Assembly: GCF_003412455.1 (NCBI RefSeq) | Contig: NZ_QTJU01000012.1 | Span: 62,001-126,000 of the forward strand | Length of the DNA: 64,000 bases | Direction: 5' to 3' | From: Deminuibacter soli | Lineage (GTDB): Bacteria > Bacteroidota > Bacteroidia > Chitinophagales > Chitinophagaceae | Part shown: positions 1 through 8,727 of the stretch, piece after piece | Numbering within the stretch: position 1 is the first letter of the stretch | Layout: every line of letters starts with the position of its first letter | Made by a program: the position numbers and the translations under genes | The notes under the pieces: generated by a model | Told to the model about the DNA's origin: nothing | Seen by the model: only the letters and a program-made list of their open reading frames with translations | Databases searched by the model: none

Positions 1-196
1 GCACCTTTGTTTTCTCGAAAACGTTAGCAGGCACCTCTTTTGTCTTGAGCTCTTTTCTATAACGGGATAAGGTTGGCCCTTTAAGGCCCAATAACATTGC
101 AACCGCTTCATAAGTTTTTTTTCGCTTACGCAGATATTCAATCATTCCTTCCCATTCTTTACTATCTTCTTTAGATCCTCTATCTAGCTCATTCAT
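1..196 (-). CDS. Helix-turn-helix protein, N-terminal part (runs off the window)
   Basis: An open frame on the minus strand starts at an ATG at 194-196 and continues without a stop to the window edge (65 codons seen). It is highly charged. Around residues 30-50 it reads TYEAVAMLLGLKGPTLSRYR, which has the spacing of a helix-turn-helix recognition unit. A DNA-binding regulator is inferred from that segment alone; the rest of the protein is missing, so the family cannot be named. An AT-rich stretch without a clear promoter lies upstream (197-300). Confidence 0.5.
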   Translation of the reverse strand, partial: MNELDRGSKEDSKEWEGMIEYLRKRKKTYEAVAMLLGLKGPTLSRYRKELKTKEVPANVFEKTKV

Positions 197-334
197 AAGC
201 AATTAATCAAATTGAAAATTTTATTTTTAATTTTCTTGCTTTTTCTTTCAGTTTATTAACTTTTTAGTTTAATTTAGTGTTCTGAAAGGTTTATTTGGAA
301 AAGGCCGAATGCTTCATTTCCATTAAACTAAGCA

Positions 335-358
335 GAAAAACCGCCCTTGCGGGCGGTA
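335..358 (-). terminator. Rho-independent terminator of the 44-codon gene
   Basis: A perfect 6-bp GC stem (CCGCCC/GGGCGG, loop TTGC, extended by an A-T pair) at 340-357 is followed on the minus strand by a run of five T. It begins only six bases after the stop codon of the small membrane-peptide gene. Confidence 0.75.
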
Positions 359-363
359 GTGTG

Positions 364-498
364 TCACTTGAATAGCTGGAATAAACGTTGTAGACACGAC
401 ACAAGTTTATCCAGGATGCTGATGACGAGTACGCCAGTATTCAGCACCAACAAGACCAGTTTGTATCTGGACTTGTTCCTGCGTGGGTTAGTATTCAT
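364..498 (-). CDS. Small single-span membrane peptide, 44 aa
   Basis: ATG at 496-498, stop at 364-366. The peptide has a basic N-terminus (about residues 6-13: RRNKSRYK), a hydrophobic stretch of about 16-18 residues (LVLLVLNTGVLVISIL), and an amphipathic, mildly basic tail ending QRLFQLFK. An AAAAGG lies shortly upstream and a strong terminator directly follows the stop, so this looks like a complete short transcription unit. Basic-hydrophobic-basic peptides of this size occur among type I toxins and among small membrane regulators. I do not recognise the family; that it is translated is inferred from the gene-like layout. Confidence 0.5.
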   Translation of the reverse strand: MNTNPRRNKSRYKLVLLVLNTGVLVISILDKLVSCLQRLFQLFK

Positions 499-980
499 AA
501 TAAAGGCCTTTTGAACCCTTACCCTGAACTAACCCAACTTTTTTACTAAATTAAATCTTATAATTTAATAATTGTAATTTTTAGTTTTACTCGTCTTCCA
601 GTTATTTCTTTCCGTTAAGTCAAAGACTTAGTCCCGCACATAAAGAAAAAAAACTTCCCACCATTTATTAATTTTTAAACGTTTATTTCAGTAAACGCTA
701 ATCAATATGGTTTAGCTAAGCCATTGTTTGCACTTTTCCACTTTGAACCTCTTCCAACACTCCAACTTTAAACTTCCAACATTAAACCTTAAAACCTTCC
801 CGCAAGATTTGCTAAACCGTTTTAAATATAAAGAATTTGCTTAATTTTTGCAAATGCTTACCCCTGCTGCGTTTGCGGGGATATATGTACGGTTGTTAGT
901 TAAAGTTAACAATTGCATCATATTTAATAGCGGGATTGTTACAATTTACGGCCGCAATTTGCAGCGCACAAATGGTATTT
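499..980. other. Gene-free AT-rich stretch
   Basis: No open frame of note. It holds an AT-rich leader for the small peptide gene (500-600), two short inverted repeats (CGTTTA/TAAACG at about 679-697; TGGTTTAGCTAAGCCA at about 707-722) and, at about 738-800, a tract of the degenerate AACTT/TTAAA repeat seen in other gaps of this window. No clear promoter for the gene at 981 was found. Confidence 0.5.
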
Positions 981-2258
981 ATGAAGTCAGCATCTCCGGT
1001 AAAAGGCCTCTTCGCTTTGGCAATTGTATTCTGTTGTTCCCTCTTTGCAAAGGCGCAATTACAGGGGCCATCGGCCAACTATAAACTGGCGCAGCCGGGT
1101 AGCAGCCGTTCGGCTATGGTTCAATCTAAAAATTATTACCTGCTTACTTTACTGGAAAATGATGCGGCAGTAAAAAAACTGTTGCAACAGGATACTGCAT
1201 TTGCAAACATGGCGCGCAATAAAACAGCGGCATTGGCTGCAGCATTAAAAAGCTGTAACAGTGCTTTTTGTTATACGGGCGCATTGAAGTTTACGGATGA
1301 AGAGATTGCAAGCGTAAGCAGCCGTTTGTACGAACTATATAAACAATCGCCTGCACTGGCGAAGCTGGTAAAACAGCAACTGATTCCATCGGGCTGTTAT
1401 GTTTTGTATCAGCAGCAACCCGATTCCTTGCTGGTAAAGGCATGGCAGCAGGATGCAAAGGGCATTAACTATACCATTGGCGTGTATGCAGAAGGCAATG
1501 CACCCAACTATCCTAAAATTGATTCCATTGCATTTGACGTGCATCGCAAAGCATATGCTGCACTGGCTTATGATGCGGCAGATGCCATTCACCAGGAAAC
1601 GAAGGACAGTGCTTTGTTTTTCACTATTCCCCTGAATGGTGCGCTGCGGTTTCTTGAAATGAATGAGCGCAACAGTGCGGCAGACTTTGAACCAATGGCT
1701 TCAACAGTGAATAAGGCGGCTTACAATGCTATTGCCACTACCAATTGGAGCAAGTATAAGTACACATTGATACTGGTACCGGGTGCTGGTCCGGAAGAGC
1801 AGGGTGTGGCCATTAGTGCAGAAGGCATGTTACGTTGCAGGGTTGCTGCTTTGCGTTACCGCGAAGGACTGGCGCCGTTTATCATGGTATCAGGCGGTTG
1901 TGTACATCCGTACAAAACAAAATTCAATGAAGCCATTGAAATGAAAAAATACCTGATAGAAGCAATGGGTATACCGGAGAAAGCTATCCTGGTTGATCCG
2001 CATGCACGCCATACCACTACCAATATGCGCAACTGCGTGCGTATTATCTTCAGGTATCATATGCCGTTTGACAAACCCTGTATTACTTCAACCGATAAAT
2101 CGCAGAGTTATTATATCGATGCTATGGAAGGCCGCTGCAGGAAAGAACTGCAGCTGATGCCTTACAAACTGGGCAAGCGTTTGTCTGATACAGAGCGCGA
2201 GTTTTATCCTGCCATCGAATCACTGCAGATTAACCCTTATGAACCGATGGACCCTTAG
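981..2258 (+). CDS. Exported YdcF/DUF218-like protein
   Basis: 425 aa from the ATG at 981. This start is chosen because it gives a signal peptide (MKSASPVKGLFALAIVFCCS, ending before AKAQ); ATGs at 936 and 972 are in frame but would bury it. The C-terminal third (about residues 260-400) carries the DUF218/YdcF pattern: a hydrophobic strand into VPGAG, then VSGG, then a strand with LVDPHARHTTTN. This fold is linked to envelope functions in other bacteria (SanA/ElyC/YdcF), but its chemistry is poorly known. The N-terminal 240 residues are unrecognised. The next gene, also exported, follows after 51 bp, so the two may be co-transcribed. Confidence 0.75.
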   Translation: MKSASPVKGLFALAIVFCCSLFAKAQLQGPSANYKLAQPGSSRSAMVQSKNYYLLTLLENDAAVKKLLQQDTAFANMARNKTAALAAALKSCNSAFCYTGALKFTDEEIASVSSRLYELYKQSPALAKLVKQQLIPSGCYVLYQQQPDSLLVKAWQQDAKGINYTIGVYAEGNAPNYPKIDSIAFDVHRKAYAALAYDAADAIHQETKDSALFFTIPLNGALRFLEMNERNSAADFEPMASTVNKAAYNAIATTNWSKYKYTLILVPGAGPEEQGVAISAEGMLRCRVAALRYREGLAPFIMVSGGCVHPYKTKFNEAIEMKKYLIEAMGIPEKAILVDPHARHTTTNMRNCVRIIFRYHMPFDKPCITSTDKSQSYYIDAMEGRCRKELQLMPYKLGKRLSDTEREFYPAIESLQINPYEPMDP

Positions 2259-2309
2259 TCCATTGCAGTTAATGTATCAATAGTTCATTTAATTTATATA
2301 TCCCGAAGT

Positions 2310-3194
2310 ATGAAAATTATTGCCTTCGCCGCAACGGCATGCGCGTTCGCGCTGTTGTGCGCTTTTTTGCCGCATCATCCTTATTCCATTGAGATGCAAA
2401 TCAGCCGTTCTGCTACCATCGATTCACTGGGGGCCTGCCAGGGTGCAAAGTTTTTGGATGGCACGGTATACCTCTATGGCGACCGCGAGGTGGGTATGAT
2501 GCGTACTTACCATGTACAAAACGATAGCCTGGTGTATACAGGCCATGAATACAGGTTTACACAGGATGGTAAAGATGTGATCAATCATCCAACGGGTATT
2601 GCCTATCACAAAGGCATGCCTGTATTTGTGGGTAACAGCGTGCGCTTGAACAAAGAAGGCACTTTGTGGAAGGCTTTGATTTACCAGATTAACTGGGAGG
2701 GCTTTCTGAAAACGGGCACGCTTGATAATAACCTGATCAGTACAATAGAAGATGATGCATGTATACAGGGCTGTCGTCCAGAGTATGTAAAATACAAAGG
2801 CAAATGGTATGTGGCCACTGCTGATTATGGCAATAAAGGTAACGAGGTTCGTTTGTACGATGCTGCATTGCTGGCAAAGGCAAGTAAAACGAGTGAGCCG
2901 GGTATGGTGGTAAAGAAATTTGCTTGCACACCCTGGGTACAAAATCTTTGCTACCTGCCGGAGAAAAATATACTGGTGCTGATACAGAACCAGGAAGAAG
3001 GTCGCAAATGGCGCTTTACTTATGTTGACCTTGCAAAGTCGCTGGATGAAGGCACGGCATCAGTAATCAAAGTGTCGGAAACAGACAAGCCTGATGAGCT
3101 GGAAGGATTTACTTTCCTGAAGAATGATCAAAACGGAGTAGCAGTAACATCGTCGCGCAGCAATAATGTGCACTGCATGAAGGTAAACTGGTAA
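2310..3194 (+). CDS. Exported protein of unknown function
   Basis: 294 aa with a hydrophobic N-terminal signal (MKIIAFAATACAFALLCAFL). The mature part is rich in Tyr, Gly and Trp with repeated beta-like segments (DGTVYLYGDREVGMM, KGKWYVATADYGNKGNEVRLYD), which suggests a beta-propeller or similar periplasmic/secreted domain. I cannot assign a family. It ends 14 bp before the ECF sigma gene, so it may be read into that operon; whether it belongs functionally with the uptake system is unknown. Confidence 0.7.
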   Translation: MKIIAFAATACAFALLCAFLPHHPYSIEMQISRSATIDSLGACQGAKFLDGTVYLYGDREVGMMRTYHVQNDSLVYTGHEYRFTQDGKDVINHPTGIAYHKGMPVFVGNSVRLNKEGTLWKALIYQINWEGFLKTGTLDNNLISTIEDDACIQGCRPEYVKYKGKWYVATADYGNKGNEVRLYDAALLAKASKTSEPGMVVKKFACTPWVQNLCYLPEKNILVLIQNQEEGRKWRFTYVDLAKSLDEGTASVIKVSETDKPDELEGFTFLKNDQNGVAVTSSRSNNVHCMKVNW

Positions 3195-3208
3195 ATACAA
3201 ACTAAGTG

Positions 3209-3877
3209 ATGCACCCAGTTCGTGAACATGAGGAAACTGATCTGCTGCTTTGGCTGCAGGTGAGGAATGGTAATGACAAAAATGCGTTTGAACAGTTGTA
3301 CAGAAGGTACATGCAGGTATTGTATGCGGCTATCTACAAGTTTACAGAAGATGCAGCTACCGCAGAAGATATATTGCAGGAGGTATTCCTGGACATCTGG
3401 GAAAAACGTGCATCTATTGTTATTGAGAACAGGATATTCCCCTACCTGTATAGTATGGCCAGGTTTAAAATATTTGATTACCTGCGTAAAAAGCAACTGA
3501 ATGCCCGGCAGCTGGAAACCTGGCAACAATTGACAAATGAGCAGGTAACAGTGCCCGAAGTATTTGAAAATGCGCTACGCGCAGAGCGGGAAACAATGGC
3601 TGCAGCTGAAATTGCTGCATTGCCAGAGCAGCTGCATAAGGTATATATATTAAGTGTAGTGCAGCAAAAAGGTATTGCAGAGATTGCGGCGGTATTACAG
3701 GTATCGCCTAATACTGTAAAAAATCACCTGCAAAAACTAAGAAGGCGATTCAGGAATGCAGCAGTGAAAATTACTTCACTGTTGTTTTCGCTGCACCTGC
3801 TTTGTTATGTTCCGGTATTGAATAGCCTGCATCAGCGTTGTCAAAGCTATAGTGTGCAAGCATCCCGGCTTGCGTAA
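3209..3877 (+). CDS. RNA polymerase ECF-type sigma factor
   Basis: 222 aa from the ATG at 3209 (a GTG lies immediately before at 3206). Region 2 is clear (NAFEQLYRRYMQVLYAAIYK, then EDILQEVFLDIWEKR and a YLYSMARFKIFDYLRKK recognition part). Region 4 follows with LPEQLHKVYILSVVQ and the helix-turn-helix IAAVLQVSPNTVKNHLQKLR. It has the form of the Bacteroidota ECF sigmas paired with FecR anti-sigma factors and SusC receptors. The next three genes are exactly that set, so it very probably directs their transcription on substrate sensing. A hairpin terminator separates it from fecR. Confidence 0.93.
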   Translation: MHPVREHEETDLLLWLQVRNGNDKNAFEQLYRRYMQVLYAAIYKFTEDAATAEDILQEVFLDIWEKRASIVIENRIFPYLYSMARFKIFDYLRKKQLNARQLETWQQLTNEQVTVPEVFENALRAERETMAAAEIAALPEQLHKVYILSVVQQKGIAEIAAVLQVSPNTVKNHLQKLRRRFRNAAVKITSLLFSLHLLCYVPVLNSLHQRCQSYSVQASRLA

Positions 3878-3904
3878 AGGTTAATATAATTGAAATAATA
3901 TGAG

Positions 3905-3938
3905 ACAGGCTGCAGTATTACTGCGGCCTGTTTTGTTT
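3905..3938 (+). terminator. Terminator after the ECF sigma gene
   Basis: An 11-bp stem (ACAGGCTGCAG/CTGCGGCCTGT, one G-U pair, loop TATTA) is followed by TTTTGTTT, 27 bp after the sigma stop codon. It should uncouple fecR-susCD from the sigma transcript, so the downstream genes probably have their own promoter. Confidence 0.8.
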
Positions 3939-3958
3939 GTTAAGCGCGCGTCTTATTT

Positions 3959-4008
3959 TTTACCACAAAGGGACACAAAGAGAAAACCCACAAAGCGCAC
4001 AAAGAGGG
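3959..4008. repeat. Short CACAAAG repeat tract
   Basis: Four imperfect copies of CACAAAG(G/A/C) at irregular 11-16 bp spacing (ACCACAAAGGGACACAAAG and onward). It lies between the sigma terminator and fecR, in the likely upstream region of fecR. Function unknown. Confidence 0.6.
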
Positions 4009-4093
4009 TGAAAGCTGCCTGTATTCTTCCAATGTTATGTAAATATTAACTCAAAAAAAGGAGTAGTTCTTTTTTTACCTGTGTGAGACTATT

Positions 4094-5098
4094 ATGCAAA
4101 CACTCCTGATTGCTATGCAAAAAACACCGGACGTTACCGGGCTACTTAACAAGTATATGCGCGGTGAATGTTCAATTGAAGAGATTGTATTACTAAAAAA
4201 ATGGTTCGAGCTGGTACAGCAGCAGCAAGAGGAAGGGCCATTGTTAACTGCTGCAGACGAGGAACGACTGGTTAAAACACTGCATGCACAACCAACGTTT
4301 GCAAGAAATGCGGCTGTGATTATTAATGGCACACATCGTTCAAAGTTGAGATGGTACGCAGCTGCTGCCTTACTCGGGGTTACACTGGCAGGGGCATGGC
4401 TGATGCTGAAACCTACGCAGCAACAAGGCATAACTGCGAAGGCTGCAACATTCACCGGCCCTGATTTTATGGTGGTAGCCACCGGGTACAAGCAACAAAA
4501 GAAACTAATGCTGCCTGATGGTTCTGTGGTTTGGCTTAATGCCTGTTCGCAGTTAAAGTACAATAAAGATTTTATACAAAACCGTGCAGTGCAGCTGAGC
4601 GGTGAAGCCTTCTTTGAGGTAACGAAGGATGCACAACATCCTTTCTCGGTAATGGCGGGCACAAAGTTTACGCAGGTGTATGGCACTGCATTTAATGTAG
4701 CTGCCTATGCTGCGGCAAGTGAAGTGCGTATTGCATTGCAGAACGGGAAAATAGGTGTAGGAGAGAACGATGGTAAAGTGAGCAAGGTGCTTATGCCCGG
4801 TGAATTGCTGATTTATAACAACAATACCGGTAAACAACAAATAGAGCAGCTGGCTGCGGAAGACATTAACGGCTGGACAAAAGGCAAGCTGGTGTTTTAT
4901 AAATCAACGATGACCGATGTGTTATTGCAATTGCAGGCCAGGTATGGGGTTCATATTGAATATGACAGGGATGAGATGGCTAATAAAAAGGTAACGGCAC
5001 GTTTCAGTAACATAACACTGCCGGCGCTGTTGAGGCACCTTTCATTTGGATGGGATATACGGTTTAATAAGACGAGTGATACACTTTACATAAAATAA
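4094..5098 (+). CDS. FecR-family anti-sigma factor
   Basis: 334 aa from ATG 4094; an in-frame ATG at 4115 is an equally possible start. The N-terminal cytoplasmic part binds sigma in this family. One membrane span follows at about residues 92-108 (WYAAAALLGVTLAGAWLML), then the periplasmic FecR domain (LPDGSVVWLNACSQLKYNKD, GEAFFEVTKDAQHPFSVMAG, YGTAFNVAAY) and a C-terminal domain of the DUF4974 type (VLLQLQARYGVHIEYD ... VTARFSNITLPALLRHLSF). It should hold the ECF sigma factor at 3209 until the STN domain of the downstream SusC signals substrate. Confidence 0.93.
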   Translation: MQTLLIAMQKTPDVTGLLNKYMRGECSIEEIVLLKKWFELVQQQQEEGPLLTAADEERLVKTLHAQPTFARNAAVIINGTHRSKLRWYAAAALLGVTLAGAWLMLKPTQQQGITAKAATFTGPDFMVVATGYKQQKKLMLPDGSVVWLNACSQLKYNKDFIQNRAVQLSGEAFFEVTKDAQHPFSVMAGTKFTQVYGTAFNVAAYAAASEVRIALQNGKIGVGENDGKVSKVLMPGELLIYNNNTGKQQIEQLAAEDINGWTKGKLVFYKSTMTDVLLQLQARYGVHIEYDRDEMANKKVTARFSNITLPALLRHLSFGWDIRFNKTSDTLYIK

Positions 5099-5115
5099 AA
5101 CAATCAATACACAGT

Positions 5116-8100
5116 ATGTTTACAAATGCACAGGTGAACCCCTGTAACAGTTCTGTCCCGCGCAAACTGTTCAGAAAAAACAGGTGGTGGCTATTTGTTT
5201 TTTTGTTGCTCGGCAATACACATTTGTTGCTGGCACAGCAGGCACACATCAGCCTGCAGAAGACTGATTTGTCGAAAGTTGCGCAGGCATTGCAGCAACA
5301 GTTTCCTCAAACCAACTTTTCGTACAATGATGAGGCTCTGAAAAAAGTAAAACTGCAGCAGGTAACTATTGATGCTGCTGACTTACATGCTGCATTAGAA
5401 GTATTGCAGAAGACTTATGGCGTGCATTACCTGCAGGATGGCAGCAATGTGACGCTGAAATATGTTCCTTCGAACGATTTACCTGCAAGCGATAAAAAAC
5501 GCATGCTGAGTGGTATTGTGCAGGACGAAAATGGTGCCCCCCTGGCTGGTGTTGCGATCAGCGACAACAAAACCGGTAAAAAAACAGCTACTACTACCAA
5601 TGGTGCTTATAACATTGCGGTAGAAGAGGGATCTGTGCTGCATTTTAGCTATGTAGGTTTAACTGCACAGGATGTACCTGTTGCGGAAGAGCTGGTAGTA
5701 AATGTAAAAATGAGAGGTGAAGTAAATGTGCTGAATGAAGTGGTAGCTGTAGGTTACCAGAAGGTGCGCAAGAGTGATTTCACCGGTTCGGTATCGAGCG
5801 TAAAAGCAAAAGAACTGAACCTTGCTACTCCTTCACTGGGCCAGGCACTGGTAGGTAAAGTTGCCGGTGTGCAGGTTTCACAAACAGACGGTTCTCCTTA
5901 TGGCGGTATTAAAATAAGGGTGCGCGGTGTAGGTTCTATCAATACCAGCACTGAGCCTTTGTATGTAATTGATGGTTACCCTGCTGGTAATGATGTTTAC
6001 ATCAACCCCAATGATATAGAATCCATCGATATCCTGAAAGATGCGGCTTCTGCTGCTATTTATGGTTCAAGGGCTGCGGGTGGTGTAGTATTGATTACTA
6101 CCAAACGCGGTAAAGAAGGTAAAGGCAGGCTGGATTATGATTTCCAGGTTGGTGTTGATCAGCTGAGCAAAAAAGTGAAGCTGCTGAACAGCGCGCAGTT
6201 TGTTGACCTGGTAGTAGATGCGAGGAACAACAGCTACAGGGACCTGATGCTGAATACCGGCCACCAATGGAGTGATGCCAATTTTTCTGATGACAACAAG
6301 ACACGTGTAAATAATGTGGGTAACGCCGGTAGCGTGCAGATTCCTGTTGGACTGTATGATTATGCCAACCAGAAAGTAATTGCGCCAACCATCAATACCG
6401 ACTGGCAGGATGCGTTGTACAGGAATGCATTGTTCACCAGGCATAACCTTGCGTTTACAGGCGGCGCCAAAGGTGTGCGTTATGCAATAAGCGGTGGTTA
6501 CCAGAACCAGGATGGTATTATGGTAAACACTGGTCAGAAACGTACCAACTTCAGGGCTAATATTGACGGTGATGTAAATGCCAAACTGAAAGTAGGCGCA
6601 AACATTGCCTATACTGCCAACAGCAATAAAGAAACACAGGTAGGCCGTTGGGATCACAGCCCCGTATTTGGTGCATTGATCTATATGCCTAACCTGCCTG
6701 TATACAATGCAGATGGTTCATTGGCTACTAACCTTGCTGCCGCACAGGCAAACGACTATGGTTACCAGAGTATAGAAAACCCGGTTGCAACTGCTGAGCG
6801 TACCAGGATCACCAGAACAGGCAGCCGCGGCACTTACAATGCTTATGCAACGTATGAGCTGCTGAAAAACCTGGTGTTTAAAACCAATCTCGGTTACCAG
6901 ACCTATAACGAGAAGTATGATTATTACCTGCCTACCAGTTTGAGTGCCGGTATTGATCCTCCTTATTCACCCAATGCTATTGCTGCAGCGAATGCGGTAG
7001 CGCAAACCACTGGTCAGAAAGACCAGCTGGCAGAGTTTACCCTGAACTATAACAAGCAGCTGGGTAAAAACAGCCTGAATGTACTGGCAGGTTATACAGC
7101 GCAGCAGACTTATACAGATGTAGTAACTACTACTGCCAAAGGTTTTCAGAATGACCTGATTCCTGAAGTAACAGCTGGTGCGCCCGGACAGATTGCTGTA
7201 ACCGGTGGTAAAAGCACTTATACGCTGAACAGCTACCTGGCACGCGTGCTGTATAACTATGACGGTAAATACTTTGCTAGTGCGGCTTTCCGTACAGACG
7301 GTTCTTCCCGTTTTGGCGTAGACAGGCGCTGGGGTTCATTCCCTTCTGTTTCGGCAGGCTGGAACATTTCAAAAGAATCTTTTTACCAGGATTGGCTGGG
7401 TAACAGCTCTTCACTGCGTTTGCGTGCAAGCTGGGGCTTAAGCGGGAACAATAATATTGGTAACTACAGTGCTGTTCAAACAATGGCATCTCCCGGTGGT
7501 GTAGCACTTGGTACCGGTAACGTTATTTCAACGGCATACTGGCCCGGTCAGATCACAGACAACCGCCTTGGCTGGGAATCTACCTCGCAGTATAACTTTG
7601 GTGCAGATTTGAGCCTGTTTAAAAACAGGGTTTCCATTATCGCCAACTACTACATCAGCCAAACCCGCAACCTGTTGTTTAATAACAATGTGTCTGCGAT
7701 TTCAGGTGGCAACACTATCTTAACCAACCTGCGTAATTCAAAAGTGCAGAACAAAGGCTGGGATTTCCAGGTTGATGCGAAAGCCATTTCTTCCAGGGAT
7801 TTTAACCTGAATGTGAGCGGTAACATTTCTATCAACAGGAACAAAGTGCTGAGCCTGGGTGGTGCAAGCACCATTATTACTGCCGGTGCTGAGCGTTCTT
7901 ATCTTACCCATATTACCCAGCAAGGTCAGCCTGTAGGTATGTTCTATGGCTACCAGGTTGCCGGTATGGTTCGTGAAAAAGATATGGCTGGTATTGCTGC
8001 TGACGATGCTGTTTATAAAGCCAACAACAAAAGCTTCCCCAAAGGTTACCAGTTGCAGGGACCTGCGCGTTCACTTGCCCAGACAAACCCGCTGAAACCA

Positions 8101-8706
8101 GGTGATCTGTACTTTAAAGATGTAAATAAAGACGGTGTGGTAGATGCGAATGATCTTGGCATCATCGGTTCTCCCTACGCCAAATTTACTTATGGCTTTA
8201 ACATCGGTGCTAACTACAAACGCATCAGCTTTAATGCTTCTTTCAACGGTTCATATGGTAATAAAATTCTCGACGGACAGGATTACTACCTGTTCAACAT
8301 GGAAGGTTCTGGCAACCAATACTCAGTAGTGGACGACCGTTACCGTAACGAAAGCCGTCCGGGCAATGGCAGTGTTTACCGTGCTTCAAGGGCTGGTACG
8401 CAGAGCAACAGTACAAGGCTGTCTACGTTTTACCTGCAGAGCGGTTCATTCCTCAGGTGTACTGATTTAACACTTGCCTATGAAATACCAGGTTTGGATA
8501 AACTGACCAACAATACCTTAACCGGTGTACGTGTATTTGCCAGCGTAAGCAATGCATTCACTATTTCAAAATACAAAGGTTACAATCCTGAAGTTGACTA
8601 CAACTACAGCAATAACGCCAGCGGTGCAAATGCAACACCTGGTGTAGACTATGGTGTGTATCCGCTGGTAAGGGCGTTTAATGTAGGTGCTAAACTGAGT
8701 TTCTAG
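5116..8706 (+). CDS. SusC/RagA TonB-dependent outer-membrane receptor with STN domain
   Basis: 1196 aa. It has an N-terminal signal (WWLFVFLLLGNTHLLLAQ), then an STN signalling domain at about residues 45-115 (ISLQKTDLSKVAQALQQQF...), a carboxypeptidase-like beta-sandwich (LSGIVQDENGAPLAGVAISD), and the TonB plug with the SusC signature (VRGVGSINTSTEPLYVIDG, DIESIDILKDAASAAIYGSR, GVVLITTKRG). A long beta-barrel ending in a C-terminal Phe completes it. The STN domain marks it as a sensor-receptor that talks to FecR. It is followed after 21 bp by its SusD partner. The substrate cannot be told, because no degradative enzyme adjoins the operon. Confidence 0.96.
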   Translation: MFTNAQVNPCNSSVPRKLFRKNRWWLFVFLLLGNTHLLLAQQAHISLQKTDLSKVAQALQQQFPQTNFSYNDEALKKVKLQQVTIDAADLHAALEVLQKTYGVHYLQDGSNVTLKYVPSNDLPASDKKRMLSGIVQDENGAPLAGVAISDNKTGKKTATTTNGAYNIAVEEGSVLHFSYVGLTAQDVPVAEELVVNVKMRGEVNVLNEVVAVGYQKVRKSDFTGSVSSVKAKELNLATPSLGQALVGKVAGVQVSQTDGSPYGGIKIRVRGVGSINTSTEPLYVIDGYPAGNDVYINPNDIESIDILKDAASAAIYGSRAAGGVVLITTKRGKEGKGRLDYDFQVGVDQLSKKVKLLNSAQFVDLVVDARNNSYRDLMLNTGHQWSDANFSDDNKTRVNNVGNAGSVQIPVGLYDYANQKVIAPTINTDWQDALYRNALFTRHNLAFTGGAKGVRYAISGGYQNQDGIMVNTGQKRTNFRANIDGDVNAKLKVGANIAYTANSNKETQVGRWDHSPVFGALIYMPNLPVYNADGSLATNLAAAQANDYGYQSIENPVATAERTRITRTGSRGTYNAYATYELLKNLVFKTNLGYQTYNEKYDYYLPTSLSAGIDPPYSPNAIAAANAVAQTTGQKDQLAEFTLNYNKQLGKNSLNVLAGYTAQQTYTDVVTTTAKGFQNDLIPEVTAGAPGQIAVTGGKSTYTLNSYLARVLYNYDGKYFASAAFRTDGSSRFGVDRRWGSFPSVSAGWNISKESFYQDWLGNSSSLRLRASWGLSGNNNIGNYSAVQTMASPGGVALGTGNVISTAYWPGQITDNRLGWESTSQYNFGADLSLFKNRVSIIANYYISQTRNLLFNNNVSAISGGNTILTNLRNSKVQNKGWDFQVDAKAISSRDFNLNVSGNISINRNKVLSLGGASTIITAGAERSYLTHITQQGQPVGMFYGYQVAGMVREKDMAGIAADDAVYKANNKSFPKGYQLQGPARSLAQTNPLKPGDLYFKDVNKDGVVDANDLGIIGSPYAKFTYGFNIGANYKRISFNASFNGSYGNKILDGQDYYLFNMEGSGNQYSVVDDRYRNESRPGNGSVYRASRAGTQSNSTRLSTFYLQSGSFLRCTDLTLAYEIPGLDKLTNNTLTGVRVFASVSNAFTISKYKGYNPEVDYNYSNNASGANATPGVDYGVYPLVRAFNVGAKLSF

Positions 8707-8727
8707 TTTAATTCAAAAAACAATCTA

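Noticed and set aside
4075-4093. TACCTGTG as promoter of fecR
   Set aside because: One mismatch to TAnnTTTG, no -33 element, and an ECF-type promoter is expected here instead.
6067-6657. Long minus-strand open frames inside the SusC genes and other large genes
   Set aside because: They lie wholly within well-supported genes in other frames, and their predicted peptides have no family features.
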